Shown in pieces: positions 22,396 to 35,630 of a stretch of DNA of 64,000 nt. The notes below the pieces were generated by a model. That model made no database searches, had not been told where the DNA came from, and was given only the letters and a program-made list of their open reading frames with translations. A program made the translations under genes and the position numbers. Positions within the stretch are counted from its first letter, which is position 1, and every line of letters starts with the position of its first letter. The DNA comes from Cranoglanis bouderius (lineage: Eukaryota > Chordata > Actinopteri > Siluriformes > Cranoglanididae). The stretch is taken from NCBI GenBank assembly GCA_023630585.1, contig CM042535.1, forward strand, positions 28,708,899 to 28,772,898, read 5' to 3'.

Positions 22396-22958
22396 AGTTT
22401 AATGCACAAATTCACTCTAATATTCTGATAACCTAAATATTAAAGGCAAAAGATTTATTTATACTTTCTGAAATTATATTGATATTTGCCGGTTAGTGTG
22501 GATGCAGTGTGTATCATTTTACCAAAATTTTTATTAATTGAATGTTTCTTAAGTGTGTTTCATTGTCATGACAAAAGACAATAACCCATTGATGATTAAA
22601 ACAGTTTTTCTTGTGTAGAAGCCTTAATGTAGCAGATCATAATAGTTTTGCTAATTATCATTTGCGCATTTGCTGATTCATTTTATCTCAGCCAGAAAGA
22701 AGAAAGAGAAAAAAAGTTACATTTTCAGAGCAGCACTTTTCCCCATGTCATTTACATCTAGGTTTCCATGTGGTGCATCCTTCCAGCAGATGTTCATCTA
22801 AGTGCCCTGTCTGTGACTTTAGTAAGTGACTGTTACATACTTACAGAAACCTTGCACTAGACACACCTATACGCTACACTGTACACACTCCGTCTTATTA
22901 TTGCTTTTTGTTTTTCAGGCTGTTCTACTGAGATACCACTTCACACCTTTGAGTGATC
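22396..22958 (+). promoter_or_regulatory. 5' flank of the 297 aa receptor
   Basis: A pyrimidine-rich acceptor tttttgtttttcag ends at 22918, 40 bp before the ATG, suggesting an upstream non-coding exon. No clear promoter element was identified. Confidence 0.4.
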
Positions 22959-23852
22959 ATGGACTACATATATTTTAGGGAATATTATTCAAAAGTTTAT
23001 AATGGTAATCTAACCATTCATCTTCATTCATTCAGTTTTTATGACTCAGTGATGATCGTCATCTCTCTGGTTGCTGGTGTGTGTATCAGCCTGTCAGCTT
23101 TGATTTGGGCTCTTCATGTTCTTTACACTCTCCACAAACATGGAGGTCAAATTTCAGCCTTCATCATCCTCCTCATCATCAATGACTTGGCTGAACTGCT
23201 CCTGAGTGCAACTATAGCATCATATGTAATAGACAGTGTTGTAAAGTCCAGTGTTACAAAATCTTTAAAAGAAATCACTAAAGAATATATGAAATTTTAC
23301 ATGACTATGTTGTTTAGAGGCAGGAAGATACTTATTCAGTTATTCATTACATTTAGAATTAGTGGTCTTTACCTCCACCAGCTTGTGGCTTTGATGCACA
23401 TGCTTTCTCTCAAAAACCAGCTCTGCTCTGCTGCTGTTTTCTCTCCACTCTGCTCCACCATCTCCTGTGTCATTCTGTGGCTGCTTGCCTTCGGATGTCA
23501 GTTTTTAGATATTTGGCTTAAATTGTTTTTTAGCTTTTTGCCTTGTTGCATTTTAGTCATCACATGTATACTCACTTGCAAAGCCTCTCCTGCACCTGAC
23601 AACATCAAGCCCGGCTCAGCAGTGCTGATTGTTTCCACACTCACACTTATCACTTTCTGCACAACATTTGGCCTTGTGTTTGCCAACAGTGGATTTTACT
23701 TTTATGGAAATGGTTCAGAAATCTTAGCATATTTGATAAATTTGAGAATGATCTCAGACCCCCTGCTGTGTGTGCTGGGTTGTAAGGAGCAGCTCAGGGT
23801 TCATAAACAGCAAATACACACAGAGATGAGCACTTACCAGAGATCGGTTTGA
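22959..23852 (+). CDS. Class A-like seven-transmembrane receptor, intact, 297 aa
   Basis: The start is the ATG at 22959. A possible N-glycosylation site is N17-L-T. Hydrophobic segments fit TM1 (31-56), TM2 (64-92), TM3 (about 122-150), TM4 (162-185), TM5 (186-207), TM6 (220-247) and TM7 (254-280). Class A landmarks are D76 in TM2 (IINDLAEL), W184 in TM4, P195 in TM5 and D267-P268 in TM7. The DRY box is missing and reads MHM (146-148), TM6 has no Pro, and the TM7 motif lacks the Tyr. A longer first extracellular loop (about residues 93-121) separates it from the 253 aa paralogue. The ligand is unknown. It is an uncharacterised plasma-membrane receptor of this array, not assignable to a named subfamily by eye. 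Confidence 0.8.
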   Translation: MDYIYFREYYSKVYNGNLTIHLHSFSFYDSVMIVISLVAGVCISLSALIWALHVLYTLHKHGGQISAFIILLIINDLAELLLSATIASYVIDSVVKSSVTKSLKEITKEYMKFYMTMLFRGRKILIQLFITFRISGLYLHQLVALMHMLSLKNQLCSAAVFSPLCSTISCVILWLLAFGCQFLDIWLKLFFSFLPCCILVITCILTCKASPAPDNIKPGSAVLIVSTLTLITFCTTFGLVFANSGFYFYGNGSEILAYLINLRMISDPLLCVLGCKEQLRVHKQQIHTEMSTYQRSV

Positions 23853-24042
23853 GTTGAAGATCCGAGTGCTACCTTATGGTTGTCATCATCAATCAGCTAT
23901 TGTCTTGGGAATTGTGGATAAAATGGCAGTTTGTAAACGAAAACATACAGTAAGCTAAAAATCTACTACATGTCAAGCAACAGCAACACCAGGAATGTTT
24001 TTTTTGGTCACTATAACTATAATGGTCTATATAAATATAGAT
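23853..24042. other. 3' flank of the 297 aa receptor
   Basis: Short non-coding stretch. No AATAAA could be placed confidently. Confidence 0.4.
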
Positions 24043-26261
<2,219 letters not shown>

Positions 26262-27235
26262 CAGTACTGTGCAAAAGTTTTAGGCACATGCTGTAGAGCA
26301 AAGATGCCTTCAAAATAATGAAATTAAATCTTTCTACACTGAATTAAAAAAAAATTCTGTAAAGAGCAGTAAACAGTAGTAAATGAAACAAAGTCAATAT
26401 TTGGTGTGACAAAAGAATAAAAATAAAAATAGTAGTCTCCGGTACAATTTGTGCAGTTTTATAAGGAAATGAACTGATAAGTTTTATTGAGCATCTTGCA
26501 GAACCAGCCACAGTTCTTCTGGAGTCTTTGACTTTCGCACTTGCTTCTTATTTTCATTAATGACATACAAACATTTTTTGTAACATTTAATAAGTGTTAC
26601 TAAAAAAAACAGCTGGAGGAACATTTTGCGACTAATTAGGTTAATTGGCAACAGGTCAGTAACATGATTGGGTATAAAAAGAGTATCTTAGAGAAGCAGA
26701 GTCTCTCAGAAGTAAAGATGGGATGGAATCTGGATGGAAGCATATGTTGCTCTAAAATCTGTATATACCTTTCAGCATTGATGGTGGCTTTCCAGATGTG
26801 CAGCAGCCCATTCCATAGGCACTAATGCACCCCCATACCATCAGAGATGCAGGCTTCTGAACTGAGCGCTGATAAAAAGGATGGACCCTCTCCTCTTTGG
26901 TCCTCTTTAGTTTAGAGGAAGCAGCGTCCATGGTTTCCAAAATGAATTACAAATTTCGACTCGTCTGACCACAGAACAGTCTTCTACATAGCCTCAGTCC
27001 ATTTTAAATGAGCTTTGGCCAAGAGAAGACGGCGGCGTTTCTAGATCATGTTCACATATGGCTTCTTCTTTGCATGATAGAGCTTTAACCAGCATTTGTG
27101 GATGGCACGGCGAACTGTGTTCAAAGACAATGAGTTCTGGAGGTGTTTCTGAGCCCATGCGGTGATTTCCATTACAGAATCATGCCTGTTTTTAATGCAG
27201 TGCCGCCTTAGGAACACACACAATGTAAAAGCCAT
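26262..27235 (-). mobile_element. Composite of two Tc1-like remnants
   Basis: It opens with cagtactgtgcaaaagtttt, a Tc1 terminus whose family recurs at 51749-51880. From about 26580 a second family begins. The minus strand encodes pieces of a transposase, including SLMVWGCISAYGMG (near 26830-26870) and, near 27041-27235, TVRRAIHKCWLKLYHAKKKPY.N. The same family is at 37680-38420 and is more complete. Stops and truncations throughout. Confidence 0.7.
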
Positions 27236-27523
27236 ATCTAAACTGATATTTATTATTAAACTAATATTAATTATTATGTCATATGTAGGCTAATAAACCT
27301 GTAGAACAATACCACAAGTAAACACATATTTACCACAAGTAAACACATACTTTTCTAAAAGATAATTTGTAAAAAAAAAAGTAAATTTTTTTTTACTTAT
27401 TTTCAGTTTTTTCCGGTGTTTCTTGGGCACAGTGTTAGAGTTAACATAAAACAAACAAAGAGACAAAAAACTTCTGGTACAGAAAATGCCCACTTGCTCC
27501 CTAAATCTAAATACAAAACAAAA

Positions 27524-27676
<153 letters not shown>

Positions 27677-27989
27677 AATATTAGTGGGGTAATGAATAAA
27701 ACATGACAGGGTGTGCTGTTATTGGAAAATAATCTATGGCAGTGTGGTGTGATGTGTCCTGAGGAAAAACACTACCACCACAAAGATAATAATTTTCCTA
27801 TAACATGTCCCAAAGTGTTTTATTCCTCTTATATCACAGTAATTTGCCAATGATTACAATTTATAATTTATCAGTGTACACCATGTCATTCTTTTTAACA
27901 ATTTGTAGTTACATTTAATGATATGAACTGTCTACAAGACACATTATAAGAGCTAAAACAACCATTCTCTTAGTAACCTCTTTATTTTT

Positions 27990-29556
27990 CTCTCTCTAAA
28001 GTTAATGAGACAAAAAATACAGCTTGTCATGTTAAACAGAAACTGGAAAGCACAAAGTTCTGAAGACTCTCCTGTGGTGGAAAACTTATTGACTGTTACA
28101 AAGTGCTGACATTGGAGACTCCTTCAATAAATGTTAAATAAATGTTTTCTTTTTGTTAAATAACAGAATGCTTTTTAATCTGATTCTTATTAATATGGAT
28201 AAGATTATGCAACAAGTCCCTGTGTAATTTGTTACTACAGAAACCAATATTAGAATGATCTCTTTAATAAAATATTCTGATTTGAATTACAGCTGGAGCT
28301 ACTGTCAGAGCTGATGTTATACAAAAGTTAGCCCATGGATTATAAACATTAAGTGGATTATAATTGGATTACTGAGGCTACAGACTCCATTTGTCTGTGT
28401 GGGTTTGATGGATGTGTATGAAAGATTTTACATGCAGGGTTTCAGTTTGTGTATGGGTTTGCTTACATGTGATTTTATTCCATGTGGTAAAAGATCTTAC
28501 GTGCATCTTCTCTCTTATCTCTCTTATTTTGTCTGTATGCGTGTGAATCTGCTCCGTGTGGTAAAAGATCTCATCTGCATCTTTTCCCTTACCTATAGCT
28601 TATCTTATCTGTGGCTAAAATACTGCCACACACACATTTTTTGGGGTCTTTTTAAAGGTGAAACTTGTTGACTGTGATCCACATTTCTAATTTGCATCAT
28701 ATATCTGCAGTATGTGCATATTATTTGTGAAACCTGGCAACTCTGGTCACAGAACACGAAAAGAGCAATTTGTGCTGTGCACACAGCTGCATATCCCTGC
28801 ATAGTGTAAAACTTGTATGTCCAATGCACATGTTTTTCATCATTCTTAAATAATAATTGTTTAGTAAGATTTTACCAGAAAAGGTTTTAGATTTTTTATC
28901 ATATGTATATGTAAAACAACTTATTTAATCTTAACTGCTGTACTTTTCTTTCGTTTTTGTATCTATGCAACACTTGTATTTTTGTAAACCCATTTTTGCC
29001 ATGAAATAGCCACAGATGCTGACATGGCATTAAAAGCTACACTTACCTACCTACATTCTTAAGTAATAATTCTCCATCGTTATCAAAAGAAAATGTTCTC
29101 AGAAAATCATACAGACATTATACTGAAATGCAGCTTGAAGGATCCCATTTGGAAAACTTATTGACTGTTACAAAGTGCTGACATTGGAGACTCCTTCAAT
29201 AAATGTTAAATAAATGTTTCTTTACAGAAAACTTGAATGAGTATGTGTCTTTTTTGTTAAATAACAGCATGCTTTTTAATCTGATTCTTATTAATATGGA
29301 TAAGATTATGCTACAAGTCCCTGTGTAATTTGTTACTACAGAAACCAATATTAGAATGATCTCTTTAATGAAATTCTGTGATTTGATTTACAGCTGGAGC
29401 TACTGTCAGAGCTGCTGTTATAGGAAATTAGAGGACAGTGCTGTTCAATTGTTTTGACCTGAAGGTGTTGATTAATTTTCTCTCTTCCTCTTTCTGTTTC
29501 CTCATCCCTCTTCTACAGGTTTTCACTCAGAGTGACATGGACTAAATATCATACTT
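27990..29556 (+). repeat. Locally duplicated receptor-upstream block
   Basis: The segment 28010-28330 recurs directly at 29145-29440, including ttattgactgttacaaagtgctgac, cagaaaccaatattagaatgatctc and agctggagctactgtcagagctg. The same segment precedes the second receptor copy at 9780-10120. A leader-exon acceptor (cttctacag, 29510-29518) and the first ~35 bases of that exon follow, but its donor half has been replaced by a MITE. Between the copies, 28430-28600 contains a gtggtaaaagatctyatctgcatctt unit repeated twice. Confidence 0.6.
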
Positions 29557-29709
29557 TTTCTTTATTCTGATGTTTGATTATTTGAAGCTCTTAACCTGTA
29601 ACTGCATGATTTTATGCATTGTGCTGCTGCCACATGATTGGCTGATTGGATAACTGTATAAATGAGCAGGTGTACAGGCGTTCCTAATAAAGTGTTTGGT
29701 GTGTGTATA
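29557..29709. mobile_element. MITE, right half
   Basis: Carries the ctgatgtttgattatttgaagctctt...gttcctaataaagtg...gtgtgtata end of the MITE family at 12960. The left half is missing. Confidence 0.65.
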
Positions 29710-29979
29710 ATATTAATAATATTAACTAAGACCTAAGTCTTCCTTTGTGCCGCACATCTTATGGCTATGTGCAGACAGACCGTCCTGTCCTTCATCTATA
29801 CAGCAACATTTCTTTTGTCATCCATGAGTTTTATTTGTCTTCATTAATGGTTTCATATTGACTTGCTTTCTTTATTTTTTATTTTCCATAATTAATAGAA
29901 ATTATATAAAACAACTGGTTTTGACAAATATTTCTCAGTGGTACTCTTAGTTCTAGTGAACTAGCCTGAATATGTGTTT

Positions 29980-30045
29980 TTGGTAGAGCCCCCAAAGCAC
30001 TTAAGTCGCTCTGGATAAGGGCATCTGCTAAATACTGTAAACGTA
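29980..30045. mobile_element. SINE/LINE 3' tail fragment
   Basis: The words cttaagtcgctctggataag and ggcatctgctaaatactgtaa are the conserved 3' tail shared by many fish SINEs and their partner LINEs. Confidence 0.6.
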
Positions 30046-30059
30046 GAACTAAACAAACA

Positions 30060-30710
30060 AACAAACTATTATTTACCCTTTATTTAACCAGGAAAGGCTC
30101 TTGACATTACAAATCTCTTTTTCAAGATTGTCCTGACCAAGATAGGCAGCAGGAAGTGATTTCACAGTTACAGATGACATAAAAGAAATAAAAAATCAAA
30201 AAGTACAAAAGTACAAAGTACAAACAACACTAGTTAAAAAACATTAACAGGACAAGGAATCAGTCCCAAAAGCTTTCATCAATAACTTAAAAACTCTTAG
30301 TGGGACAAGTTTTTCCATTTTTACTCTAAGTTGTAAGGCATTCCAAGTCGATGGAGCAGAGTACATAAAAACCTTTTTGCCAAGATTAGTTCTAGCATTA
30401 GGGACAGTTAGTAAAATAAATTCACCAAAGTGAATACCAGCTACTTTTAAAAATAACAAAAATGCACAAATAAGACAGGGAAACCCCAGAATGGCTTTAT
30501 AGAAAAGAAATATGCCAGTGACTGAGCCAACGGGTGCCTAGAGAAGGCCAGCCAACGCTTTCATATAAAGTGCAATAATCAGTAACTGTTTGGCAGTTTG
30601 GAATAAATCTCAATGCTCCATGGTAAAGGGTGTCAATTAATTTCACACACTGGGCAGAAGCATTCATATATAAAATATCACCATAGTCCAGCATAGGCAA
30701 AAAGGTGACT
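30060..30710 (-). pseudogene. Non-LTR retrotransposon reverse transcriptase C-terminal fragment
   Basis: The minus strand encodes, in two adjoining open pieces, LDYGDILYMNASAQ..KLIDTLYHGALRF, then VGWPSLGTRWLSHW, then VPNARTNLGKKVFMYSAPSTWNALQ. This is the conserved C-terminal stretch after the RT domain of a common fish LINE family. The catalytic RT part and the 5' end are absent. Clade not assigned. Confidence 0.7.
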
Positions 30711-30742
30711 AATACCAGCTTCCTTTTAGCCTCAAAAGGAAG

Positions 30743-30743
<1 letters not shown>

Positions 30744-30816
<73 letters not shown>
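30744..30816. repeat. (GT)n microsatellite
   Basis: About 36 GT units. Confidence 0.95.
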
Positions 30817-30817
<1 letters not shown>

Positions 30818-31086
30818 TGTTGAGTAGCTACAAGCTACTCAGTTTGAAATAGTTAAGCTACAGTCAAGCTATCCTTTTAAAAAATTTAGCTACACTACGT
30901 TACCAAGGAAAAGCTAACTACATTGAAGTTACTTAAATGTGCAACATTTTTAGTATGTCATGATTGTGAATCAGCTTATGAATAACTGTGTATAATTGTG
31001 CATAAAGAAATTAAACACAATTTAAAGATAATTCAGAAAAATTATGAATTTATGAGTCTTTATTTGTAGACCACCCAAAGATACAA

Positions 31087-31618
31087 TGTTATGATATGCA
31101 CAGTTGACTGGATGCAAGTGCAGAGTACTTTCGATGCTTTATTTGTATTATAAAGATAAATATCAACAGTTCCAAAACATGAGGCAGAAGAATGGTCAAT
31201 AAACAGGCAGCGTTCAGTATCATGGGCAAACAGAGTAATCAGAGGCAGAGCAACAGACAAAATCCACAAACGTAGCAAAAGTTCCATAAACACAAAATAG
31301 ACAGACCAAGGGCAGAGACAATAATCCAAAATCCGTTAAACACAAGCAAAGTTCGTAAACCAGAGATAATCCGTCAGAGAATAAAGGCTTGGTAAATGTC
31401 AGATACAAAGATAGCACAAATACTTTGTGTCGGAAGTTTAAAATGATAGTCCTTATATATTGCACTTGAGATTGCCTACAGGTGTGTGTCATCAGAAGGC
31501 AGGTGATTGTGAGTGTGGGAGTGAGGGAGTGCTCTGGGGAGTGTAGTCCGTGGCGGCCATACTTGTAGGCTGCTGTGCCTGCTGGGAATTGTAGTCACGC
31601 TCGTAGCGCAACCTAAAA
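31087..31618 (-). repeat. Probable solo LTR of a different gypsy-like family
   Basis: On the minus strand a TATATAAGGAC box (near 31452) is followed by an actatcattttaaac transcript start region, an AATAAA-like signal and a cttgcatccagtc...cataaca end. TACAA flanks both sides (31082-31086 and 31619-31623). The 5' terminus reads TTTTAGG instead of TGTTAGG. No internal sequence remains. Confidence 0.55.
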
Positions 31619-31623
31619 TACAA

Positions 31624-32443
31624 TTAATACTCAAACTGTATATTAATAATATTACTACTACTACTACTAATAATAATAATACAATATTAATCATATTAAT
31701 AATACTAATTGTAATAACAATAATAACAACATAATGTAATTAAATCCAGAAATATAGCCTACTATTTTTAAATAATATGTACATTAGGCTATTATCAATT
31801 TAAAATGACAACTGCACTCACCTCTATATGCATCTTTAAATTTGTTCTTGAACTCCTGGATGTTTACAGTATTTTAATCTTTGGTTTGCAAAGATTAGCC
31901 TAAATATTAAAGTGTAAGGTTTATTGTTTGATCCCTTTAGTCACATGAACTTCGACAAATAAGGTCAGGGGTAAATGGTTTTCTCATTTTCGAAATCAGT
32001 CGCCATCTCCCCCTCCATCATGGATAATAAGGATGAGTGTGCCGTACTAATACTTCCGATAGGCCAATAATAATACATGCAATGATAAATGATTATTTTT
32101 TAACTACTGATTAATTAATTAATCAAGTTAAGATATGAACATTTTCTCTTGCTGCTCCCTTAAATGAGATGTTGAAAAATACAATCAGACTGTTGTATTC
32201 AGAACATTAAATAAATTACTATGTGTAGCAGGAATATGTTGTTACACCAGATTATACATTTTATTTATCCATTAATTTTATTTGTATTTTATTTTATTTT
32301 AATTATTATTTGTTATGGGGCATTTTATTTTGAAAGAAGGTTGTGCGCTTTTATTTAAGGTAATAATCACTGTATGCACGTCGGCTGACGTCATACGCAG
32401 GTGAGAGGTGGAGATCGCAAGGAAGTTAGCTACTCCCCAACAC
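31624..32443. other. No gene recognised
   Basis: AT-rich DNA with a short (ATT)n-like patch near 31640-31700. Nothing else identified. Confidence 0.4.
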
Positions 32444-32444
32444 T

Positions 32445-32504
<60 letters not shown>
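32444..32504. repeat. (TG)n(AG)n microsatellite
   Basis: About 17 TG units followed by about 13 AG units. Confidence 0.95.
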
Positions 32505-32508
<4 letters not shown>

Positions 32509-32625
32509 TTTTTTGACCACTCAGATTCAGCAGATTCAGAATTCAGCAGTGCTGTGGTATAAATGACACATAATACCCTCTGTCTCTTTTTTTCCTCTTT
32601 CAATTTTCTCATCAATCTTCTACAG

Positions 32626-32724
32626 GCTTTCACTCACAGATAAAACGTTCTGTTGGACTAAATATCATCTTCCATTGAGAATTCATTTAAGTCCAATCCA
32701 GGGTACAGAGTTCTGCACAAAACT
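32626..32724 (+). promoter_or_regulatory. Candidate 5' UTR exon of the 253 aa receptor
   Basis: Preceded by a strong pyrimidine tract and cttctacag (ending 32625) and followed by the donor gtgagt at 32725. The same splice pair surrounds 10214-10982. The exon has no useful open frame. A further donor gtaagt at 33103 corresponds to those at 2278 and 13511. Conservation of the splice signals across copies is the evidence for function. Confidence 0.5.
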
Positions 32725-33599
32725 GTGAGTTATTTCAAATAACAGCAATTTTTTTATTAATGAATATTTGTATACAGTATATAACATCCTGGTTAATTCT
32801 TTTCAGAAATATTTCGCAAATAGTCTTGATGAAATTGCAAGTTGATTATTCTCTGGTCTTAATTGTGGTTGATCCTTTTTAACAACAAATGCAGTCTTCA
32901 CGGGTGAAAACCAGGCTCAATCCAAGAGTAGACATTCAGAACTATTTAATTGTTTAAACAATCAATCTAACAGTTAACATATGGGCAAAAGGAAACACCT
33001 GTCAGTCACATGTTCCAATAATTTTTGCTACAGGTAAACATTTTGTGTGACTACAATCTAGTTTTCAGTCAGTTATTTTCCTCTGGGTCAACAGTGGTGT
33101 TGGTAAGTACTATAGCTGAAATGCTACATTTGCGTTTGAATTCCCAGTCTTTCTTGCTCAAACTTTAGATTTTTATTGATACAAAATAAGTGAAAATAAA
33201 CAGGACTTTATAAAAAATATTACTTCATTAATGTTATAATATTACTTCACAAATGTTAGCAAATAATTGATGGGAGTTACACAATAAATGAGAGGCAGTG
33301 GGTATATATATATTGATTATTAAAACTATTACAATTATTATACTTTTGAATTATTAAGTCTGATTGGTAAAGATTTTTGATTAGTTTGATTAGTCTATAT
33401 TAGCAGCTCTCACAACAGTTCTGGCTATAATTCAAATCACATGTTTATATTAATTCACTCCTTTTGATCATTTCTATAGTAACAGCTCATTCTCAGGGAC
33501 CTGTATGTAATACATTCTACACAATTTACAACAAATTATAAATTGTTAGAAAAAAGTGCTGTCACTTAAGAAAGAAAAATGTATAATCATTGATATGGT

Positions 33600-33780
33600 A
33601 AAGTAGCCATTTATTTAACATTAATGGAATGAGTCTCCAGTGTCAGGGCTTTGTAACAGTCAGCATGTTTTCCACCATGGGAAAATCCTCAGGACAAAGA
33701 CATTTGTGCTTTACAATTTCTCTGGAACAGGACAAGCTGCATTTTCTGTCTTATTTATTTAACTTAAAGCAGAGAGAAAA
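33600..33780. repeat. Inverted-repeat arm upstream of the 253 aa receptor
   Basis: The inverse of 28010-28160 and of 9780-9960: ccagtgtcagggctttgtaacagtc, ccaccatggg and aaatcctcaggacaaagacatttgtgc can be paired by eye. The same arm, cut at its left edge, starts at 56417. Confidence 0.65.
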
Positions 33781-33904
33781 CATAGGTTGCTGAGGGAATG
33801 TTTGTATATATGGAACTGCTATTGTATTATTATTAAAATGCATTATTCCTTACACATACCATACTTTATTACAGCACATAAAGAAGCAGACGAGAGAACA
33901 AGCC

Positions 33905-34666
33905 ATGGACCTATACAACTGTTTCAACCCTTACTTTTGGCCATGGTATTTCCTAATGGCCTATGCAAACACCAAACACATACACCTATCCATCTTCCTC
34001 ATCACTGGTGTATGTGCGGGTTTTCCAGCTCTGCTTTGGGCTCTCAGTGTTCTGTACCGCCATCATAAGAGCAGAGGTCAAATCTCATTCATCGCCATTT
34101 TTCTTCTACTCAGTGACCTGCTGGAGCTGATTCTGAATCCCGTCCTTGTAGCATACATGATCAAAAGAGAGCATGTAGCTTGTATAGTTTTCCACCTGTT
34201 ATTTGGAGCTAGGCTCTGTGGGTATCTGCTTCTCCAGCTGGTGGCATTAGAGTGCATTCTTACTGTAAAATATCCATCACTTGCTTTTATTTTCTCAACA
34301 CCCTGCTCTATTACCCTATGCATTTTTGTGTGGCTGGTAGCAATTGGGTGTCATTTCATGCCAAACCATATTGTTTATCAAATAATGATATCTTTATGCG
34401 TGTTGCCTGTAATTGTGTGTGCAGTTACATGTTTAGTGATTTATAAAGCCCCCCCTGACACCAACCAGGCCACAAACAGGAAGCCAGGAGTGTTAGTGTT
34501 AAGTGTTACCATGTTTACTCTGATCATTTTATATGTGCCATTTTTCTTGTCTTCATTTATTTATGTACCTTTTATGTTGGACGTTCTAGTAAGTATAAGA
34601 CTGATTTCAGAGCCCCTACTGTGTGTTCTTGTCTGCAAGGAGTATCAGAGAAATGTTACCATTTAA
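33905..34666 (+). CDS. Class A-like seven-transmembrane receptor, intact, 253 aa
   Basis: The acceptor ttattacag lies about 35 bp before the ATG at 33905 (context gccATGg). Seven hydrophobic segments: TM1 29-51, TM2 59-86, TM3 91-120, TM4 126-150, TM5 156-180, TM6 196-222, TM7 224-244. Class A anchors are D71, W143, P168, P212 and P237. The DRY motif is replaced by E116-C117-I118, and TM7 reads ISEPLLC where NPxxY is expected. Loops and tails are very short, with only about nine residues after TM7. The third intracellular loop is KAPPDTNQATNRKPG. This is the only open copy of its subgroup; the copies at 2571, 14484 and 56868 are broken. The ligand and G-protein partner are unknown. It may signal atypically or be a recent, still open relic. 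Confidence 0.8.
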   Translation: MDLYNCFNPYFWPWYFLMAYANTKHIHLSIFLITGVCAGFPALLWALSVLYRHHKSRGQISFIAIFLLLSDLLELILNPVLVAYMIKREHVACIVFHLLFGARLCGYLLLQLVALECILTVKYPSLAFIFSTPCSITLCIFVWLVAIGCHFMPNHIVYQIMISLCVLPVIVCAVTCLVIYKAPPDTNQATNRKPGVLVLSVTMFTLIILYVPFFLSSFIYVPFMLDVLVSIRLISEPLLCVLVCKEYQRNVTI

Positions 34667-35120
34667 ATGTATTGCTCATGTAATAAAATATAAATAACAA
34701 CAGTATAATAGTAAATAATATTAAAATAATATTCTAGTAAATAATATTTCTGTACATTACATATCACTTCTGTTGCTCTTTTTTTCCCATTTAATGGCTT
34801 CTGGTTTGTTGGTTCCTCAGTAAGTCATATGTGTGTGTCCTGGTAATGACCTACCATGTTTGTGCCATGAATACCAAACATGCTAAACAGAAAAGTTAAA
34901 TAAATTTATTGTTCATGTAAAAACATATAAGTAACAACAATATAATAGTAAATAATATAAAAATAATATTATAGTAAATATGTGTGTGTCCTGGTAACGA
35001 CCTACCATGTTTGTGAACATGAATACCAAACATGCTAAACAGATATGTTCGTTTTTTTTTTTTGTTTTTTTTAATGACCATGGTGGTGCTGTAGCTCTTG
35101 GTTCCACAAAAATCCAAAAG
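34667..35120. repeat. Receptor 3' flank, duplicated at 57643-57960
   Basis: The stretch containing ctggtaacgacctaccatgtttgtg and aatgaccatggtggtgctgtagctc recurs after the paralogue at 56868. An internal direct repeat (about 34830-34895 and 34980-35050) is present only here. Confidence 0.6.
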
Positions 35121-35273
35121 AATCTGAAACGCTGACGGTGCTGTTCGGGGGTCCGCCCGACCTGCTGCAGAATCGCCCGCTTCTGGTCCGGGTATTCCAG
35201 CATGCTAGCAATGGGCAGAGTGCCCTCCGCCCTCCATTCACAAACCGGTGCTCGACCACGCCCCCGCCTCCAC
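35121..35273 (-). mobile_element. Small rearranged Gmr1-like retrotransposon fragment
   Basis: On the minus strand, the first ~45 bp of the LTR (as at 51890-51930) is joined directly to Gag sequence corresponding to about 52612-52725. The middle ~680 bp is missing. The paralogous block has different sequence here (57960-58505), so it arrived or replaced sequence after the block duplicated. Confidence 0.75.
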
Positions 35274-35572
35274 AATAAATATTAGCTATATCTCAAGAAC
35301 ATAAGAAAGAGAACACAACAAGACACAGAAGAGTAAAAAAAAAAAACTATGTAACTTTATTATAAGTACTGCAGTAACTATTAGATTAAAAGGAGAAGAA
35401 AAGAGATGTACAGAAAACTAACTATAAAACATTCTTAATTATTAGTTGTAATTATTAGTCGCAAAAACATCTTCATTAAGGCTAGGCTATGATTTTCTAG
35501 CAGTTGTAGTGTGGTTTAGTGAGTGACCAATATACTTTGGATCCACTGTAATAAAATAGCTACTGAAGATGA

Positions 35573-35630
<58 letters not shown>

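Noticed and set aside
32978..33110. A complete, certain exon map for the receptor genes
   Set aside because: Donors recur convincingly, but acceptor positions differ between copies, so only candidate exons are listed.
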